From a virus, in the IMG/VR virus record IMGVR_UViG_3300035670_000458, positions 1-42,782 of that record: a DNA stretch of 42,782 nt; one strand, 5' to 3'. The position numbers and the translations under genes are program-made. Positions 9,004 to 17,929 of this stretch are shown piece after piece. The notes under the pieces are model-generated. The model did no database searches and was not told the DNA's origin. It saw only the letters and a program-made list of their open reading frames with translations. Each line of letters opens with the position of its first letter. The first letter of the stretch is position 1.

Positions 9004-10086
9004 TCAACTGCAAGCAGTAACAATCCCCTTGACAATCGTAATCGAAGTAACGGCCCCCGGACCAAAATCAACACCTGCAACACCGCCAACAGTATAAGCG
9101 TTTGCTTCGCAAGTATCGCCCAAATCTGCGCTACCTACAATAATAAGCTTATCTGCCGACTCATCCCACAACATGTATTTACCCGTTGTAGCACCAAAAA
9201 ACTTGACATCATATCCGGTGTCATCAACTCCGACAGTGATTGTACCGTGCTGCGTTGTATTTATTACATTTCCTGCGGCACCGATATCAAAATCACTTGA
9301 AGCAGCAACACTTGCCATTAGTAATTTTGTAGCGTTCCAAACAATACTTATATCTCCTGCCGCACCCGCACCTGTACCAAAAACAAGGTAATCATTATCC
9401 TTAAACTGCAAGTCAACTCCTGTAGTATAAATCAAATTAGCTGAAGCATCAGCATACAGATATGAGGCGCCGTTAGCTTCATTCCCATACCATTTTAGGT
9501 CAAATGATAATTGAGTAGCAGCACTATCACCAATTTCAATGAGAGTATCGTCGGCAACAGCATTAATTATTAAATTAGTGCCGTCCCAAAGAATACTTAC
9601 ATCTCCTGCTGCACCGGCTCCCGTACCAAAAACCAAATAATCACTATCTTTAAACTGCAAATCAATCCCGGTAGTATAAGCCAAATTTGCGCTTGCATCA
9701 AAGTAAATATAACTTGCACCATTAGACTCATTTCCGTACAACTTAACATCAAAACTTTTTTGCGTTGCTGAAGCATCTCCAATTTCAATTAAACTATCAT
9801 CAGCAGCCGCCGCGACAATCAAATTTGTACCGTCCCATTGCACAACCACATCAGACCCCGTACCAAACGTAAAAGTCTCGCTATCAGCCAGCGCAATATT
9901 ATCCGCATTAAATGTCCCGTCAAGCGACAACGTACCGACAACATATAACGTATCTGCTGACGCATCCCAAAAAACATATTTACCCGTAGTATCCCCACAG
10001 GCCTTAACATCATGCCCTTTGGTATCCTTCCCGAAATGAGAATACTTAAAACCAAAATCCCTGCCGTGTTCTTGTGGTTTGCCCAT
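9004..10086 (-). CDS. Repeat-rich virion surface protein
   Basis: 360 aa from ATG at 10086 (M-G-K-P-Q-E); an ATG two codons earlier (10092) is too close to the GGAG site. The protein is built of tandem beta-rich repeats of roughly 80 residues, each containing D-A-S-A-N-L-x-Y-T-T-G, Y-L-V-F-G-T-G-A-G-A-A-G-D and W-D-G-T-N-L-I. Two central copies are nearly identical; first and last copies are degenerate. It directly follows the major capsid gene and has its own hairpin upstream and terminator downstream, which suggests its level is set separately. Likely a capsid decoration or head-fibre protein; this is inference. Confidence 0.75.
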   Translation of the reverse strand: MGKPQEHGRDFGFKYSHFGKDTKGHDVKACGDTTGKYVFWDASADTLYVVGTLSLDGTFNADNIALADSETFTFGTGSDVVVQWDGTNLIVAAAADDSLIEIGDASATQKSFDVKLYGNESNGASYIYFDASANLAYTTGIDLQFKDSDYLVFGTGAGAAGDVSILWDGTNLIINAVADDTLIEIGDSAATQLSFDLKWYGNEANGASYLYADASANLIYTTGVDLQFKDNDYLVFGTGAGAAGDISIVWNATKLLMASVAASSDFDIGAAGNVINTTQHGTITVGVDDTGYDVKFFGATTGKYMLWDESADKLIIVGSADLGDTCEANAYTVGGVAGVDFGPGAVTSITIVKGIVTACS

Positions 10087-10110
10087 CGACATTCACTCCT
10101 TTCGTATTAA

Positions 10111-10139
10111 GGCCGGGGATGTAGTGAGTCACCCCGGCC
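10111..10139. other. GC-rich hairpin between capsid and repeat-protein genes
   Basis: Perfect 8-bp arms (10111-10118 GGCCGGGG and 10132-10139 CCCCGGCC) enclose a 13-base loop. On the minus strand the stem is followed by TTAATACG, which lacks a U-tract, so it is not a standard terminator. It may stabilise the capsid mRNA end or weaken readthrough. Confidence 0.7.
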
Positions 10140-10181
10140 CGCTTTAATATTTTTTTTACAGTTTAGCTTCTTGCCTTGTGA

Positions 10182-11090
10182 TTAAGCCGGGTTATTCCCA
10201 TAGCACCAAAACCAATTATCCCAGCCATAACCCCATCTGCCGACAGCCTTCCACTTCAAGGTCTCAGCATCAAAATCCGAATCTCTCTCAAGCTTCCTTG
10301 GGTCTTTTCTCATGACCCAATTGAGACCTTTTCCACCCTTCATAACTTTTGTGCTGACAACAAACCATTTTCTTCCTGTGATCCTTGGTACGCACATATA
10401 CTTCAAAACTTCACCATTCTGCAGCTGAGTAATCGTGTTTTTCTGATTATCTGCAGTAAAAGGTTCCAGCTCCGACCCGACGATTTTCTTTCCGGCCTCT
10501 CTCCAATAGTTCCCTGAAATAATCAAGTTCCCTTGAAGGCACATCTGATTGCCCCTGTCATTATTCCATTCATTCATTCTTGTCAGCACCGTGTCCACAT
10601 TAGTAACATTCATATCTAATGTATCAGTATTAGATTGCGTGTCGTCTCCCGCAACAAGGTGATGAGAAGCCGAACATAAAGCAACGCCATCAGGACCGGT
10701 ATAACTTGAAGAAAACGCATTGTTGAAAACGCTTGCAGCATCGTATTGGAGAGTGTCGTGAATAGCATCAAGCAACGCATTTGTTTCGCCCTTTATGCTA
10801 TCATATTCTTCATCTTCATACATATCGGCATCGATTTCCAGACCCTGCGAAAATTTGCCGGGCCTGTACTCTTTTTCATACCCATCCGCTAATGTATCAT
10901 AAAAAACATTACCGTTCCAAGGCTGCATACGTCCAAAAGCCCCTCTACCTCTGTGCAATTCGCGCGCTCTGGTAGATTTTATTACATTGAAAAGCAACGG
11001 TATGTAATCCGTGTTTTCCTTGAAATAACTATGAGATATAACTTGAATATTAGCTTCTAATGCTCTGAATTGAGCTTCAGTTAAAGCCAT
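10182..11090 (-). CDS. Major capsid protein
   Basis: 302 aa, ATG at 11090 behind a GGAGTTG site. It lies after portal, scaffold and decoration-like genes, the canonical place. The sequence fits the HK97-fold group related to Mu-like head subunits: an N-terminal helical arm with aromatic residues, a T-L-Q-Y-D-A-A-S-V-F-N-N-A-F segment near residues 110-125, an L-C-S-A-S-H-H-L motif near residue 140, and a C-terminal D-F-D-A-E-T-L-K-W-K-A-V-G-R-W-G-Y-G-W-D strand. A separate scaffold gene is encoded upstream, so no fused delta-domain is needed. No protease gene was recognised. Confidence 0.85.
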   Translation of the reverse strand: MALTEAQFRALEANIQVISHSYFKENTDYIPLLFNVIKSTRARELHRGRGAFGRMQPWNGNVFYDTLADGYEKEYRPGKFSQGLEIDADMYEDEEYDSIKGETNALLDAIHDTLQYDAASVFNNAFSSSYTGPDGVALCSASHHLVAGDDTQSNTDTLDMNVTNVDTVLTRMNEWNNDRGNQMCLQGNLIISGNYWREAGKKIVGSELEPFTADNQKNTITQLQNGEVLKYMCVPRITGRKWFVVSTKVMKGGKGLNWVMRKDPRKLERDSDFDAETLKWKAVGRWGYGWDNWFWCYGNNPA

Positions 11091-11155
11091 ACAATCAACT
11101 CCTTCTTATTTGTGATTTTGAAAAAAAAATCAACCGGTAATTAAATTATTACAGT

Positions 11156-11851
11156 TTAAATTGCAACAGGTTCATTGGCATTCTGATGCAATCTCAAGTT
11201 GACGAAAACAGTAAATGTTTCCGGCGCAACATCATCAATTCTAAGACACTCCCCTGCAGAAGCATCTTCCCAATTGATATCAATTCCATTTGAATCAAGA
11301 TTCCAATGCTTCGTACCAATAGCCTGATTACCCGGGCATAAATACGCCGTATCACTTGCAGCAATCGCAGCCGCTAAAGTTTCACTCAGAGTAATAGTCC
11401 CGTTAGTGGCGTTGAAATCTGATATTTTAACAAGTTTTCCGTTCAGCGAACTGTCCGCTGCAACAGATACCAATTTCAGATACCCGCCGTTAAACATATC
11501 ATCATAATTGCTCGCCATTGTTCCCGTTTTCAGATTATCAACTACAAATGTAGTCGTGCTCCCACCGCTGGCTGTTATAACCTGAGTCGGCTTTAATGCA
11601 AACACATCATCGGGATGGTCGAAAACTAATATTTCCGTCCCGCTCTGTCTGCCTGCCGTAGCACCGTCATGCGGCTCAGCCGCAACTCCGAGATAAGGGT
11701 CATCTTGGTCTGTATCCCCAACTGCAACAACTAATCCGTTAACGAGTTTTACAACTTCACCCATTTCAATTGCCGTTGTTGTAGCAATTTTATATTTACG
11801 TGATTGACCGCTTTTTTTACTTCTGTTGTAAGCCCACTTAAGGTAAGACAT
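11156..11851 (-). CDS. Decoration/stabilising head protein (putative)
   Basis: 231 aa from ATG at 11851 with GGAG eight bases upstream; the TTG one codon earlier is less well spaced. The protein is beta-rich with conserved-looking G-E-V-V-K-L-V-N-G and Y-L-G-V-A-A-E segments near residues 30-60, the pattern of capsid decoration proteins encoded between scaffold and coat genes. It follows the scaffold stop directly. No catalytic motif is seen. Alternatives include a head-closure protein. Confidence 0.6.
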   Translation of the reverse strand: MSYLKWAYNRSKKSGQSRKYKIATTTAIEMGEVVKLVNGLVVAVGDTDQDDPYLGVAAEPHDGATAGRQSGTEILVFDHPDDVFALKPTQVITASGGSTTTFVVDNLKTGTMASNYDDMFNGGYLKLVSVAADSSLNGKLVKISDFNATNGTITLSETLAAAIAASDTAYLCPGNQAIGTKHWNLDSNGIDINWEDASAGECLRIDDVAPETFTVFVNLRLHQNANEPVAI

Positions 11852-11855
11852 CAAA

Positions 11856-12869
11856 TCATCTCCTCTTTTTTAATTTTTCTTGCTCTCTCATTATTTTGGC
11901 AACCACCTGCGGATCATTGCCAAAAACATTAGTAAGTTTCATGTCTTGTCTTGTCAAAATAGCGCGCGGGTCAACAGTTTGTTTGTTGTCATTATCCCCT
12001 CCGGAAATAATTCTTCGTCTGTTTCTATCCTGTATATCAGCAATCGTTTGTTTTTGTACCCGCTGCACTTCCTTTTTTGTGATCTCATCAGACTTACCGC
12101 TTACCATCAATTCCCCAACATAAAATTTATATGCCGCATCAATATCAGCTCCGGGATAAGTGTTTATGTACGCATCGACTTGCTTTTCAACTTCATGCCA
12201 GTAAGGTTTGTTGCGATATGACTCTTTACGTATTTCATTCATTTCGATATTTCTTTTAGCGTTTTCGATTTCCTTTTCTGCCGCAAGCTTAGCACTGTTA
12301 TTTAGTACTTCTTTTGCTGCTTCTTCAGGCCATCCTTTTTCATAAGCCAGCTCTGTTATCTTCTCAGGGGTAACCGCATCAAAATGCTTTCTCTCGATGT
12401 TATACCTCATCATTTGCTGACTCTGCTCATTAAGCCTCTTTTTGTCGGCCTCCAAAGCTTCCCTGTCTGCCTGATACTTTCTTTTCACTTCCTCTTCTGC
12501 TTTTTGTCTCATCTTCTGAAAGATGACATTATCATTGTAACTTTGCTTCGTCTTATCCGTTTCGGCGACCTCCGGATCTCTACTGCCTGTATCAAACTCA
12601 GCATCATTACCTGTCAGGTCAAGGGTATCTTTTTCATCGTCAAAAAAATTACCTGCAGAAAATTCGTCAGCGGCATCCGCATTATCAAACTCATTTCCCG
12701 TGTCATTATCAGAATCAAAATTATCCCCGCCTAATTTATTTCCATTTACACGGTCCACGACTCCGTCTTGGGTCTCGACGACATCCTTACCCTCGTTTTT
12801 TTCCGCAAACAACTGTAGGTTTGCTTTTACAAGTTTAAGCCCGTCGTTTTTACCTTTTAATTTCAACAT
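11856..12869 (-). CDS. Scaffolding protein
   Basis: 337 aa, ATG at 12869. The N-terminus carries the N-L-Q-L-F-A-E motif (about residues 17-23; DNA 12801-12821) seen at the start of many Bacillota phage head proteins. The rest is acidic (about residues 25-95) and then strongly helical and charged (Q-K-M-R-Q-K-A-E-E-E-V-K-R-K-Y), as in phage scaffolds. The C-terminus is basic (K-L-K-K-R-R), matching scaffold ends that touch the coat protein. Its place between portal and coat genes is canonical. Confidence 0.8.
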   Translation of the reverse strand: MLKLKGKNDGLKLVKANLQLFAEKNEGKDVVETQDGVVDRVNGNKLGGDNFDSDNDTGNEFDNADAADEFSAGNFFDDEKDTLDLTGNDAEFDTGSRDPEVAETDKTKQSYNDNVIFQKMRQKAEEEVKRKYQADREALEADKKRLNEQSQQMMRYNIERKHFDAVTPEKITELAYEKGWPEEAAKEVLNNSAKLAAEKEIENAKRNIEMNEIRKESYRNKPYWHEVEKQVDAYINTYPGADIDAAYKFYVGELMVSGKSDEITKKEVQRVQKQTIADIQDRNRRRIISGGDNDNKQTVDPRAILTRQDMKLTNVFGNDPQVVAKIMREQEKLKKRR

Positions 12870-12898
12870 ACAAAACCCTCCAAATTTTAAATTAATTT

Positions 12899-14923
12899 TT
12901 AATATAAATTCTGCTGCATGCCTTGTTGCATGCCTTGTTGCACGCCCTGTTGTGACATTGCTATGCTCATTAAAACACTCTGTATTGACTGTTGTGTAAC
13001 CTGCATTACTTGTTGCTGTATTTCCGGCGGTAAATTACCGATTTGAGCAATTAACTGCTTAACTGAATCTTGTGCATACAAATGCTTTAAAATATCTTCC
13101 TTACAAGGAAACTTTCCTTCTTCAATGGTGTACCACAAATCTTCCCCCGTCATTAACTGTCGTGCAAACATTTCAAAAGCAACCGACGTGTAATAATTTC
13201 TGTCGGTAGGCTTTTCACTCAAAATCGTGACTTTTATGTCGAACTCAGGTACAAACTTTTCTTTCCTATACAGCTTTGTACCATCTTCGCCTAAAATGAA
13301 ATTACCCTCGTTATCCGTCAAAGGCTCTCTATCCCACTGCATATACATATCATCTGCCCGTAGCGTACCTTCTTTCATTTTGCCGTCCGTGCCTTTAATT
13401 CGATAATACCTGTCCTCTGTATAATATTGGGCAAACAAAGCAACTCTCTGTTTGTTTACACGCACCAACAAATCTTCTAGCTTTTCGACCGTTTTTTTTG
13501 TTCGGGTATCCGTCCGAGCCCCCAGCTCAGCAATAGCTTTATAAGGCATATTTGCATATTCAGCCCTACCCTGGAAAGTAGCAGTTACTTGAGAAACAGT
13601 TTCGATAACTCTTTGCTTATGCTCTTTATATCCTGTTACGGAAGCAGGAACATTTACACCTGTACGGTCTTTGATTAGATTAACATTGTCAACCTCAAAA
13701 TACATACCGCCTTTACCCGCATTTTTCAGTATGTTATCCAATTGTTTGGGATTAATTGCGCCTTTCTGATATTCTTTGCCTCCAAGCCCCTGCCTTGACA
13801 TGGCTTCAATTTCGATTTCATCGGCCTTATTATGCAACACTTGAGGTATTTTGATGTTTCTTACTTCTCCAAAGCCCCATGGGCAATTTTCATCGTAATA
13901 ACACGTCGCCACCTCGAAAGGATACTTGCCGTGCTCTGAAAAGTACGGCACATACTCAAGAACCACGTTATTACTGATATAAGCTAAATGAATACCCTCA
14001 AGCTCCCCTTTGGCACTGTTAAAATAATCTTGAGCCTTATAAAAATCTCCTTCCTCTTGAAGCCTTAATGCTTTTTCTTTTAGTTCTTTAGCTCTATCTT
14101 TTGGCATGTATTCAGGATAGCCTCTATGCCAATACTCATACACATAGGCAAACTGAGGATCCGACCCTTCATTTTGGTATTCATCATCATCATCTCTTGC
14201 TTCTTGAGTAACAAACTTACCTCTTTTCCCCCAGCGGCTCTTTATAAAATCAATTTTTTTTCTTAATCGCCTGATATGAAACGTACCTTCCTGAAGATTC
14301 TCTTCCAAATCATCGACAGCAGGATCAGGAAAAAAATCTCTTTTCTTAATTCGAGTTACTCTTACATCCCCAATCCATCTGTTAGGACCTGTCCCGCCTT
14401 CCCACTTCGAATCCCAATACACCATCAAGATTGCAGGACCGTAAGCTGTAAAATCATGCACAATTTTTTTGTATGTCTCCTTAAACTTATTACGCTCATC
14501 GTTGAACCTGCTTGCAAATGTTACTTTATCCGCAATCTCTCTATCACCGTATTCGACTCCCTGTATTGACACTTCGGGAGTATTGATTGTAATATTTGCA
14601 TTTTGAGCCGTCAGCGTGTTAAAAACAAAATTATCTTCAGAGTTGGGCCTTATCTGCCTGTCCCTTTTCGTCCGGTATGCAAGATTTGTAGCCCACTGCA
14701 AGCCTCCGCCCTTATAAAGCTTTTCCTCGTCTTCCCATATTTCTTCTATACTATAACCTAACTCATCTATTTCGGCTCCCTTTGCTGCCCGTGAATCTTC
14801 AAAGTTTCGAGTCACCTTTGCGGCTAAGTTGCTTTCATCTTCATTGTTGGGATTATAGCTAACGTTTTGAATCTCAGCATCTGTCTTATCAGGCTTACTA
14901 CTTTTCTTAAAGATTTCAAACAA
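12899..14923 (-). CDS. Portal protein
   Basis: 674 aa, ATG at 14923, of the same size class as P22 gp1 (725 aa). It lies between the terminase cluster and the scaffold. Visible features include an N-terminal W-E-D-E-E-K-L-Y-K-G-G-G-L-Q-W segment, a central F-F-P-D-P-A-V-D-D stretch, and a long helical region with an R-A-E-Y-A-N-M-P-Y-K-A-I segment near residue 460 that would line the channel. The C-terminus is a Gln/Met-rich tail with repeated Q-Q-G-M units, encoded by imperfect 12-bp tandem repeats near 12915-12950. It forms the DNA entry ring at the capsid vertex. Confidence 0.85.
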   Translation of the reverse strand: MFEIFKKSSKPDKTDAEIQNVSYNPNNEDESNLAAKVTRNFEDSRAAKGAEIDELGYSIEEIWEDEEKLYKGGGLQWATNLAYRTKRDRQIRPNSEDNFVFNTLTAQNANITINTPEVSIQGVEYGDREIADKVTFASRFNDERNKFKETYKKIVHDFTAYGPAILMVYWDSKWEGGTGPNRWIGDVRVTRIKKRDFFPDPAVDDLEENLQEGTFHIRRLRKKIDFIKSRWGKRGKFVTQEARDDDDEYQNEGSDPQFAYVYEYWHRGYPEYMPKDRAKELKEKALRLQEEGDFYKAQDYFNSAKGELEGIHLAYISNNVVLEYVPYFSEHGKYPFEVATCYYDENCPWGFGEVRNIKIPQVLHNKADEIEIEAMSRQGLGGKEYQKGAINPKQLDNILKNAGKGGMYFEVDNVNLIKDRTGVNVPASVTGYKEHKQRVIETVSQVTATFQGRAEYANMPYKAIAELGARTDTRTKKTVEKLEDLLVRVNKQRVALFAQYYTEDRYYRIKGTDGKMKEGTLRADDMYMQWDREPLTDNEGNFILGEDGTKLYRKEKFVPEFDIKVTILSEKPTDRNYYTSVAFEMFARQLMTGEDLWYTIEEGKFPCKEDILKHLYAQDSVKQLIAQIGNLPPEIQQQVMQVTQQSIQSVLMSIAMSQQGVQQGMQQGMQQNLY

Positions 14924-14933
14924 CTAAACCACC

Positions 14934-15194
14934 TCACTTGAAAAAATAATTTGTATTATCGTTCTTTTCTTCATTTTGCCGAGCTTTCTCCCACTGCTTC
15001 ATATCTCTCGCCTCTAAAATGTCTGACAAATTTTTGAACATACTCGTTTTTTTTTGCATAAAAAAAGAACCTTTTGTTTTGTTCTTTGGTTCCTTTCGAT
15101 ACTCAAGATATTTTTTCTCCCCTGTTTTAAGCCCCAAAAAAAAGATTAGAACACCAACAACCATATATATAACAGCTATCACATTATCACTCAC
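14934..15194 (-). CDS. Small membrane protein in the packaging cluster
   Basis: 86 aa from GTG at 15194 behind GGAGGTG, overlapping the upstream stop by 4 bases (GTGA). Residues about 4-23 form one transmembrane helix (V-I-A-V-I-Y-M-V-V-G-V-L-I-F-F), followed by a basic and then mixed-charge tail. Function unknown. It precedes the portal gene, so it may be a late membrane-active protein or a morphogenesis accessory. Confidence 0.65.
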   Translation of the reverse strand: MSDNVIAVIYMVVGVLIFFLGLKTGEKKYLEYRKEPKNKTKGSFFMQKKTSMFKNLSDILEARDMKQWEKARQNEEKNDNTNYFFK

Positions 15195-15484
15195 GCATCT
15201 AACACCTCCGAGCAATCATTTCTCTGTTTTTCCTCTTGCACTGTATTTGACTTAATAACTGCTTCCATCTCCGGCGTAATCTCAATTTGTTGTAACATTT
15301 GTAGCGGATACGGCTTATCGGTTGTCTCTTTATAGCCGCACTTAGGGCATTTATGTGTATACCTTTTAGGCGCACCCGGAGCAAGAGATATAGAAGGTGC
15401 GTGTGGAATCATTTCAACATTTTCACACTTATTACAAAACAATCTTTCCATTCTTATTGCTGTTATTTCAAAAGTTCTAACCAT
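15191..15484 (-). CDS. Zinc-ribbon protein in the packaging cluster
   Basis: 97 aa, ATG at 15484 with GGAG seven bases upstream (GTG at 15487 is an alternative). It has two CxxC pairs about 30 residues apart (C-N-K-C and C-P-K-C-G-Y), a typical zinc ribbon. Such small ribbons are frequent near phage terminases. The role is unknown: nucleic-acid binding or assembly. It sits between terL and the membrane-protein gene. Confidence 0.7.
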   Translation of the reverse strand: MVRTFEITAIRMERLFCNKCENVEMIPHAPSISLAPGAPKRYTHKCPKCGYKETTDKPYPLQMLQQIEITPEMEAVIKSNTVQEEKQRNDCSEVLDA

Positions 15485-15513
15485 CACAATTCTCCTTTTT
15501 TATTTTTTATTTT

Positions 15514-17328
15514 TTAATTAAAAAACGAATCAAAATCATACGCCCCTTTATCATCCTCATCGTCATCATCATAATCCGATTCTTTCGCCGCATCTACAAA
15601 CGTAGTTTGCTGATTGCTTATTGCATCTGCAATCATATCAGAAAATAACAAATCATCATGCTTACCCGGCTCTGCATCGTATCTTCCATCCTTATCCTTC
15701 ACGAATGTCAGCATCTCATCCAGAGTATTGATATCATTATAATTTTGGATGTTTTCATCGACATTTGTAATAGCCTTTTCGATGATATATGCCCTTGTGT
15801 TTCCGTCAGTTTTCCACCCGTAAGCTTTCTTAACATCTTTCGTTATACTATCAATTTTTTCCCGCATGTACTGGCGCGGATAATGCCATTCAGATAACAA
15901 CTCAACCGGATAAGTGTTGAAATTGATTTCGACGCCTACCAGAGCCTCATTATAATAACTTGCCAACGCCCACATCTGAGCAGTATAAGGCTTTGACTTC
16001 AGCCCTTGCATATGCAATGTAGCAGCTCTATTGCCATTATTATTATTTTTTACCGTCCCGGCAAACCAGTCCGACCCGTCACCTTTGGTATCACCCCCGC
16101 AAGTGTAAGGAACCCCCGGTTTAACATCCTCGTATATCTTGATGCACCCGTCCACGCTATCAACCCAAACAAACGATACGGGAAAATCCATTCTGTCAGG
16201 GTCATTCCATGTAACAAGAAAATAGCCTCTCTTATAAGGCTTTTCTCTGTATAGTTTTTGTAAATAATCTTTCCTCTGTATTATCTTTTCCTTGTTAAAT
16301 ATGCAGCTGCCTGACGCAAGAAACGCCTCATCAGGAGAACACGGATATTCTTGTCTTATTGTGTCTTTAATTAGATATCCCGCCCACTTATTGTAGTACC
16401 AATATACTTGCTCCCAACTAAGCTTTTTTTCGTGTACAAGCCACCGACAACGAACATGAATCCAATCTGTACCCGTTTCAATTTTCTCTTTAAAATCATT
16501 CTTACGTACACCACTCTCGAAATCATATCTATACTCAGGTGTCAGCCACCACTCATAAAAACAATTTTCCCATGCTCCCGAATCCCAAAGGTCCTTATAT
16601 TCGTTATACCCGTTTGCCGTACTCTCCAATATCTGAATAGCATCTTTCGTCATAGCCTCCCCAAGTCCTGCTTGCACCCCGCTTATCCCATCTTTCCAAA
16701 ACGCCGCTTCGCTGCCGTGAAAAAAGTTTATAGTCCTCGAACGCCCCATATTTTTAGATGCTGTCTTAACTTCCCAAGAAGAATGCAGCTCCTCGAAGAG
16801 CAACTGCTTTTTATTATTATATTTTTCAACCGGCTTGATTTCATCCGGAAGCAGCGAATAAACATACTTACCTTTGTTTTCGAATATGGCTGCCGTATTA
16901 GCATCCTCATCTGCTGCCGTAAATCCTTCGAAGTTTTTGCGAGTAATTGTACAGGCAAGCTGATATGCCGTTATACAAGAAGTAAATCCCGCTTGTCGTC
17001 CCTTAAGAATAAGAAAACGTATGTGCAGCCTTTTCCCCGTTTTGTATTCTTCTTTAGCCCTGCCGACCCGCTTTATAAAATCAAGCTGAACCACATTGAA
17101 GAAAAAAGGGACCGTAGCCTTATCCTTATCCACGATATGAAACAGCATTTCAACCAGATACTCCGGACTGTCCTGAATCTCTCTCTGCAGCTCAGGGTTA
17201 TTAAGCATATAATCTGCAACTGCTTTAACATATTTTCTGTCACTCTCAATCCCGCATCCGTCCGCCCACATTTTTTTTCTCTTCTCGATAATCTCAACTG
17301 CAGTAATTTTTTTCTCAGCTTTTGCCAT
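15514..17328 (-). CDS. terL: Terminase large subunit
   Basis: 604 aa, ATG at 17328, three bases after the small subunit's stop. The ATPase half shows a Walker-A-like L-K-G-R-Q-A-G-F-T-S (about residue 108), a Walker-B-like F-F-H-G-S-E-A-A-F-W (about residue 205) and the coupling motif E-S-T-A-N-G. The nuclease half shows acidic clusters G-G-D-T-K-G-D-G-S-D-W, V-G-V-E-I-N-F-N and a terminal H-D-D-L-L-F-S-D. These match the family's ATP-driven packaging motor and RNase-H-like nuclease. The C-terminus is an Asp-rich tail. Full length appears intact. Confidence 0.95.
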   Translation of the reverse strand: MAKAEKKITAVEIIEKRKKMWADGCGIESDRKYVKAVADYMLNNPELQREIQDSPEYLVEMLFHIVDKDKATVPFFFNVVQLDFIKRVGRAKEEYKTGKRLHIRFLILKGRQAGFTSCITAYQLACTITRKNFEGFTAADEDANTAAIFENKGKYVYSLLPDEIKPVEKYNNKKQLLFEELHSSWEVKTASKNMGRSRTINFFHGSEAAFWKDGISGVQAGLGEAMTKDAIQILESTANGYNEYKDLWDSGAWENCFYEWWLTPEYRYDFESGVRKNDFKEKIETGTDWIHVRCRWLVHEKKLSWEQVYWYYNKWAGYLIKDTIRQEYPCSPDEAFLASGSCIFNKEKIIQRKDYLQKLYREKPYKRGYFLVTWNDPDRMDFPVSFVWVDSVDGCIKIYEDVKPGVPYTCGGDTKGDGSDWFAGTVKNNNNGNRAATLHMQGLKSKPYTAQMWALASYYNEALVGVEINFNTYPVELLSEWHYPRQYMREKIDSITKDVKKAYGWKTDGNTRAYIIEKAITNVDENIQNYNDINTLDEMLTFVKDKDGRYDAEPGKHDDLLFSDMIADAISNQQTTFVDAAKESDYDDDDEDDKGAYDFDSFFN

Positions 17329-17331
17329 ACC

Positions 17332-17772
17332 CTACTCCTTAAAAAACTCTTCAAGTTTAATCGCACCTTCATGTTTAATTTCTTTCGTGTCTCTCCACTC
17401 TTTAGGCTTCCTGTTTTTCAACCAGAATATCTGTGCAGTATTTGACGGAGGCATAGTTTTCTTGACACGCTTAACACAAACCTCCACAAATTCTTTCTTT
17501 ACATCATGCCAATGCGTTTCAAACGTTTCTTCGTAATACTCATAACCTAAGGCACTTTTCAAAAGTGCGTTTTCTACTTCGTAGTCAATGACTTCACGCC
17601 CTCTTTTTAAGGCGTTAACCAAGTCCGGTTGAGTCTTTTTGTACTCGCTCAATGATGCCCTCGATACACCAAGCTTCTTAGCAATGTCCTCTTCGATGTA
17701 TCCGTCGCGTGCCCAGGCTTCGATTAGAGCAAGTTTCGGCTTCACATAATCATCGTATTTGCATTTTGGCAC
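17332..17772 (-). CDS. terS: Terminase small subunit
   Basis: 146 aa, ATG at 17772. The N-terminal 60 residues contain a helix-turn-helix (E-E-D-I-A-K-K-L-G-V-S-R-A-S-L-S-E-Y) as in many small terminases that recognise pac/cos DNA. The middle helical region would oligomerise, and the C-terminus (W-L-K-N-R-K-P-K-E-W-R-D) is a motif common in this family. It is the first gene of the late operon, 36 bases after the leader terminator and just before terL. Confidence 0.9.
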   Translation of the reverse strand: MPKCKYDDYVKPKLALIEAWARDGYIEEDIAKKLGVSRASLSEYKKTQPDLVNALKRGREVIDYEVENALLKSALGYEYYEETFETHWHDVKKEFVEVCVKRVKKTMPPSNTAQIFWLKNRKPKEWRDTKEIKHEGAIKLEEFFKE

Positions 17773-17801
17773 GTTACATCACACCTTTCTCTGTAAAAAG
17801 T

Positions 17802-17828
17802 AAAAAAGCAGAGCTTTTGGCTCTGCTT
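17802..17828 (-). terminator. Leader terminator between late promoter and terS
   Basis: On the minus strand AAGCAGAGC pairs with GCTCTGCTT (9 bp) around a CAAAA loop, followed by a T-run and a second T-run nearby. It lies about 35 bases after the predicted late start site and before terS. Late transcription must therefore pass it, as in antitermination-controlled phage late operons. Confidence 0.85.
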
Positions 17829-17861
17829 CTCAAAGGGGAAATTCAATTTCAATTTTTCCAT

Positions 17862-17924
17862 TGTAAAGATTATAGCACATTCAAATACAAGTTACAAGGA
17901 CAGTTTTTGGACACGGTTTGGACA
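17862..17924 (-). promoter_or_regulatory. Late promoter with three phased activator-like repeats
   Basis: Minus-strand -35 TTGTAA (17892-17897), a 17-base spacer, then extended -10 TGC-TATAAT (-10 at 17869-17874); start near 17862. Three GGACA (plus-strand) repeats at 17898, 17909 and 17920 are exactly 11 bp apart, on one helix face, and abut the -35. The ArpU-like regulator gene ends directly upstream at 17930 and is the obvious candidate to bind them. Confidence 0.75.
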
Positions 17925-17929
17925 AAAAA

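Noticed and set aside
16408-17445. 345-codon plus-strand frame opposite terL
   Set aside because: The antisense frame of a clear terminase gene; the product is Cys/Phe/Ile-rich with no recognisable domain.
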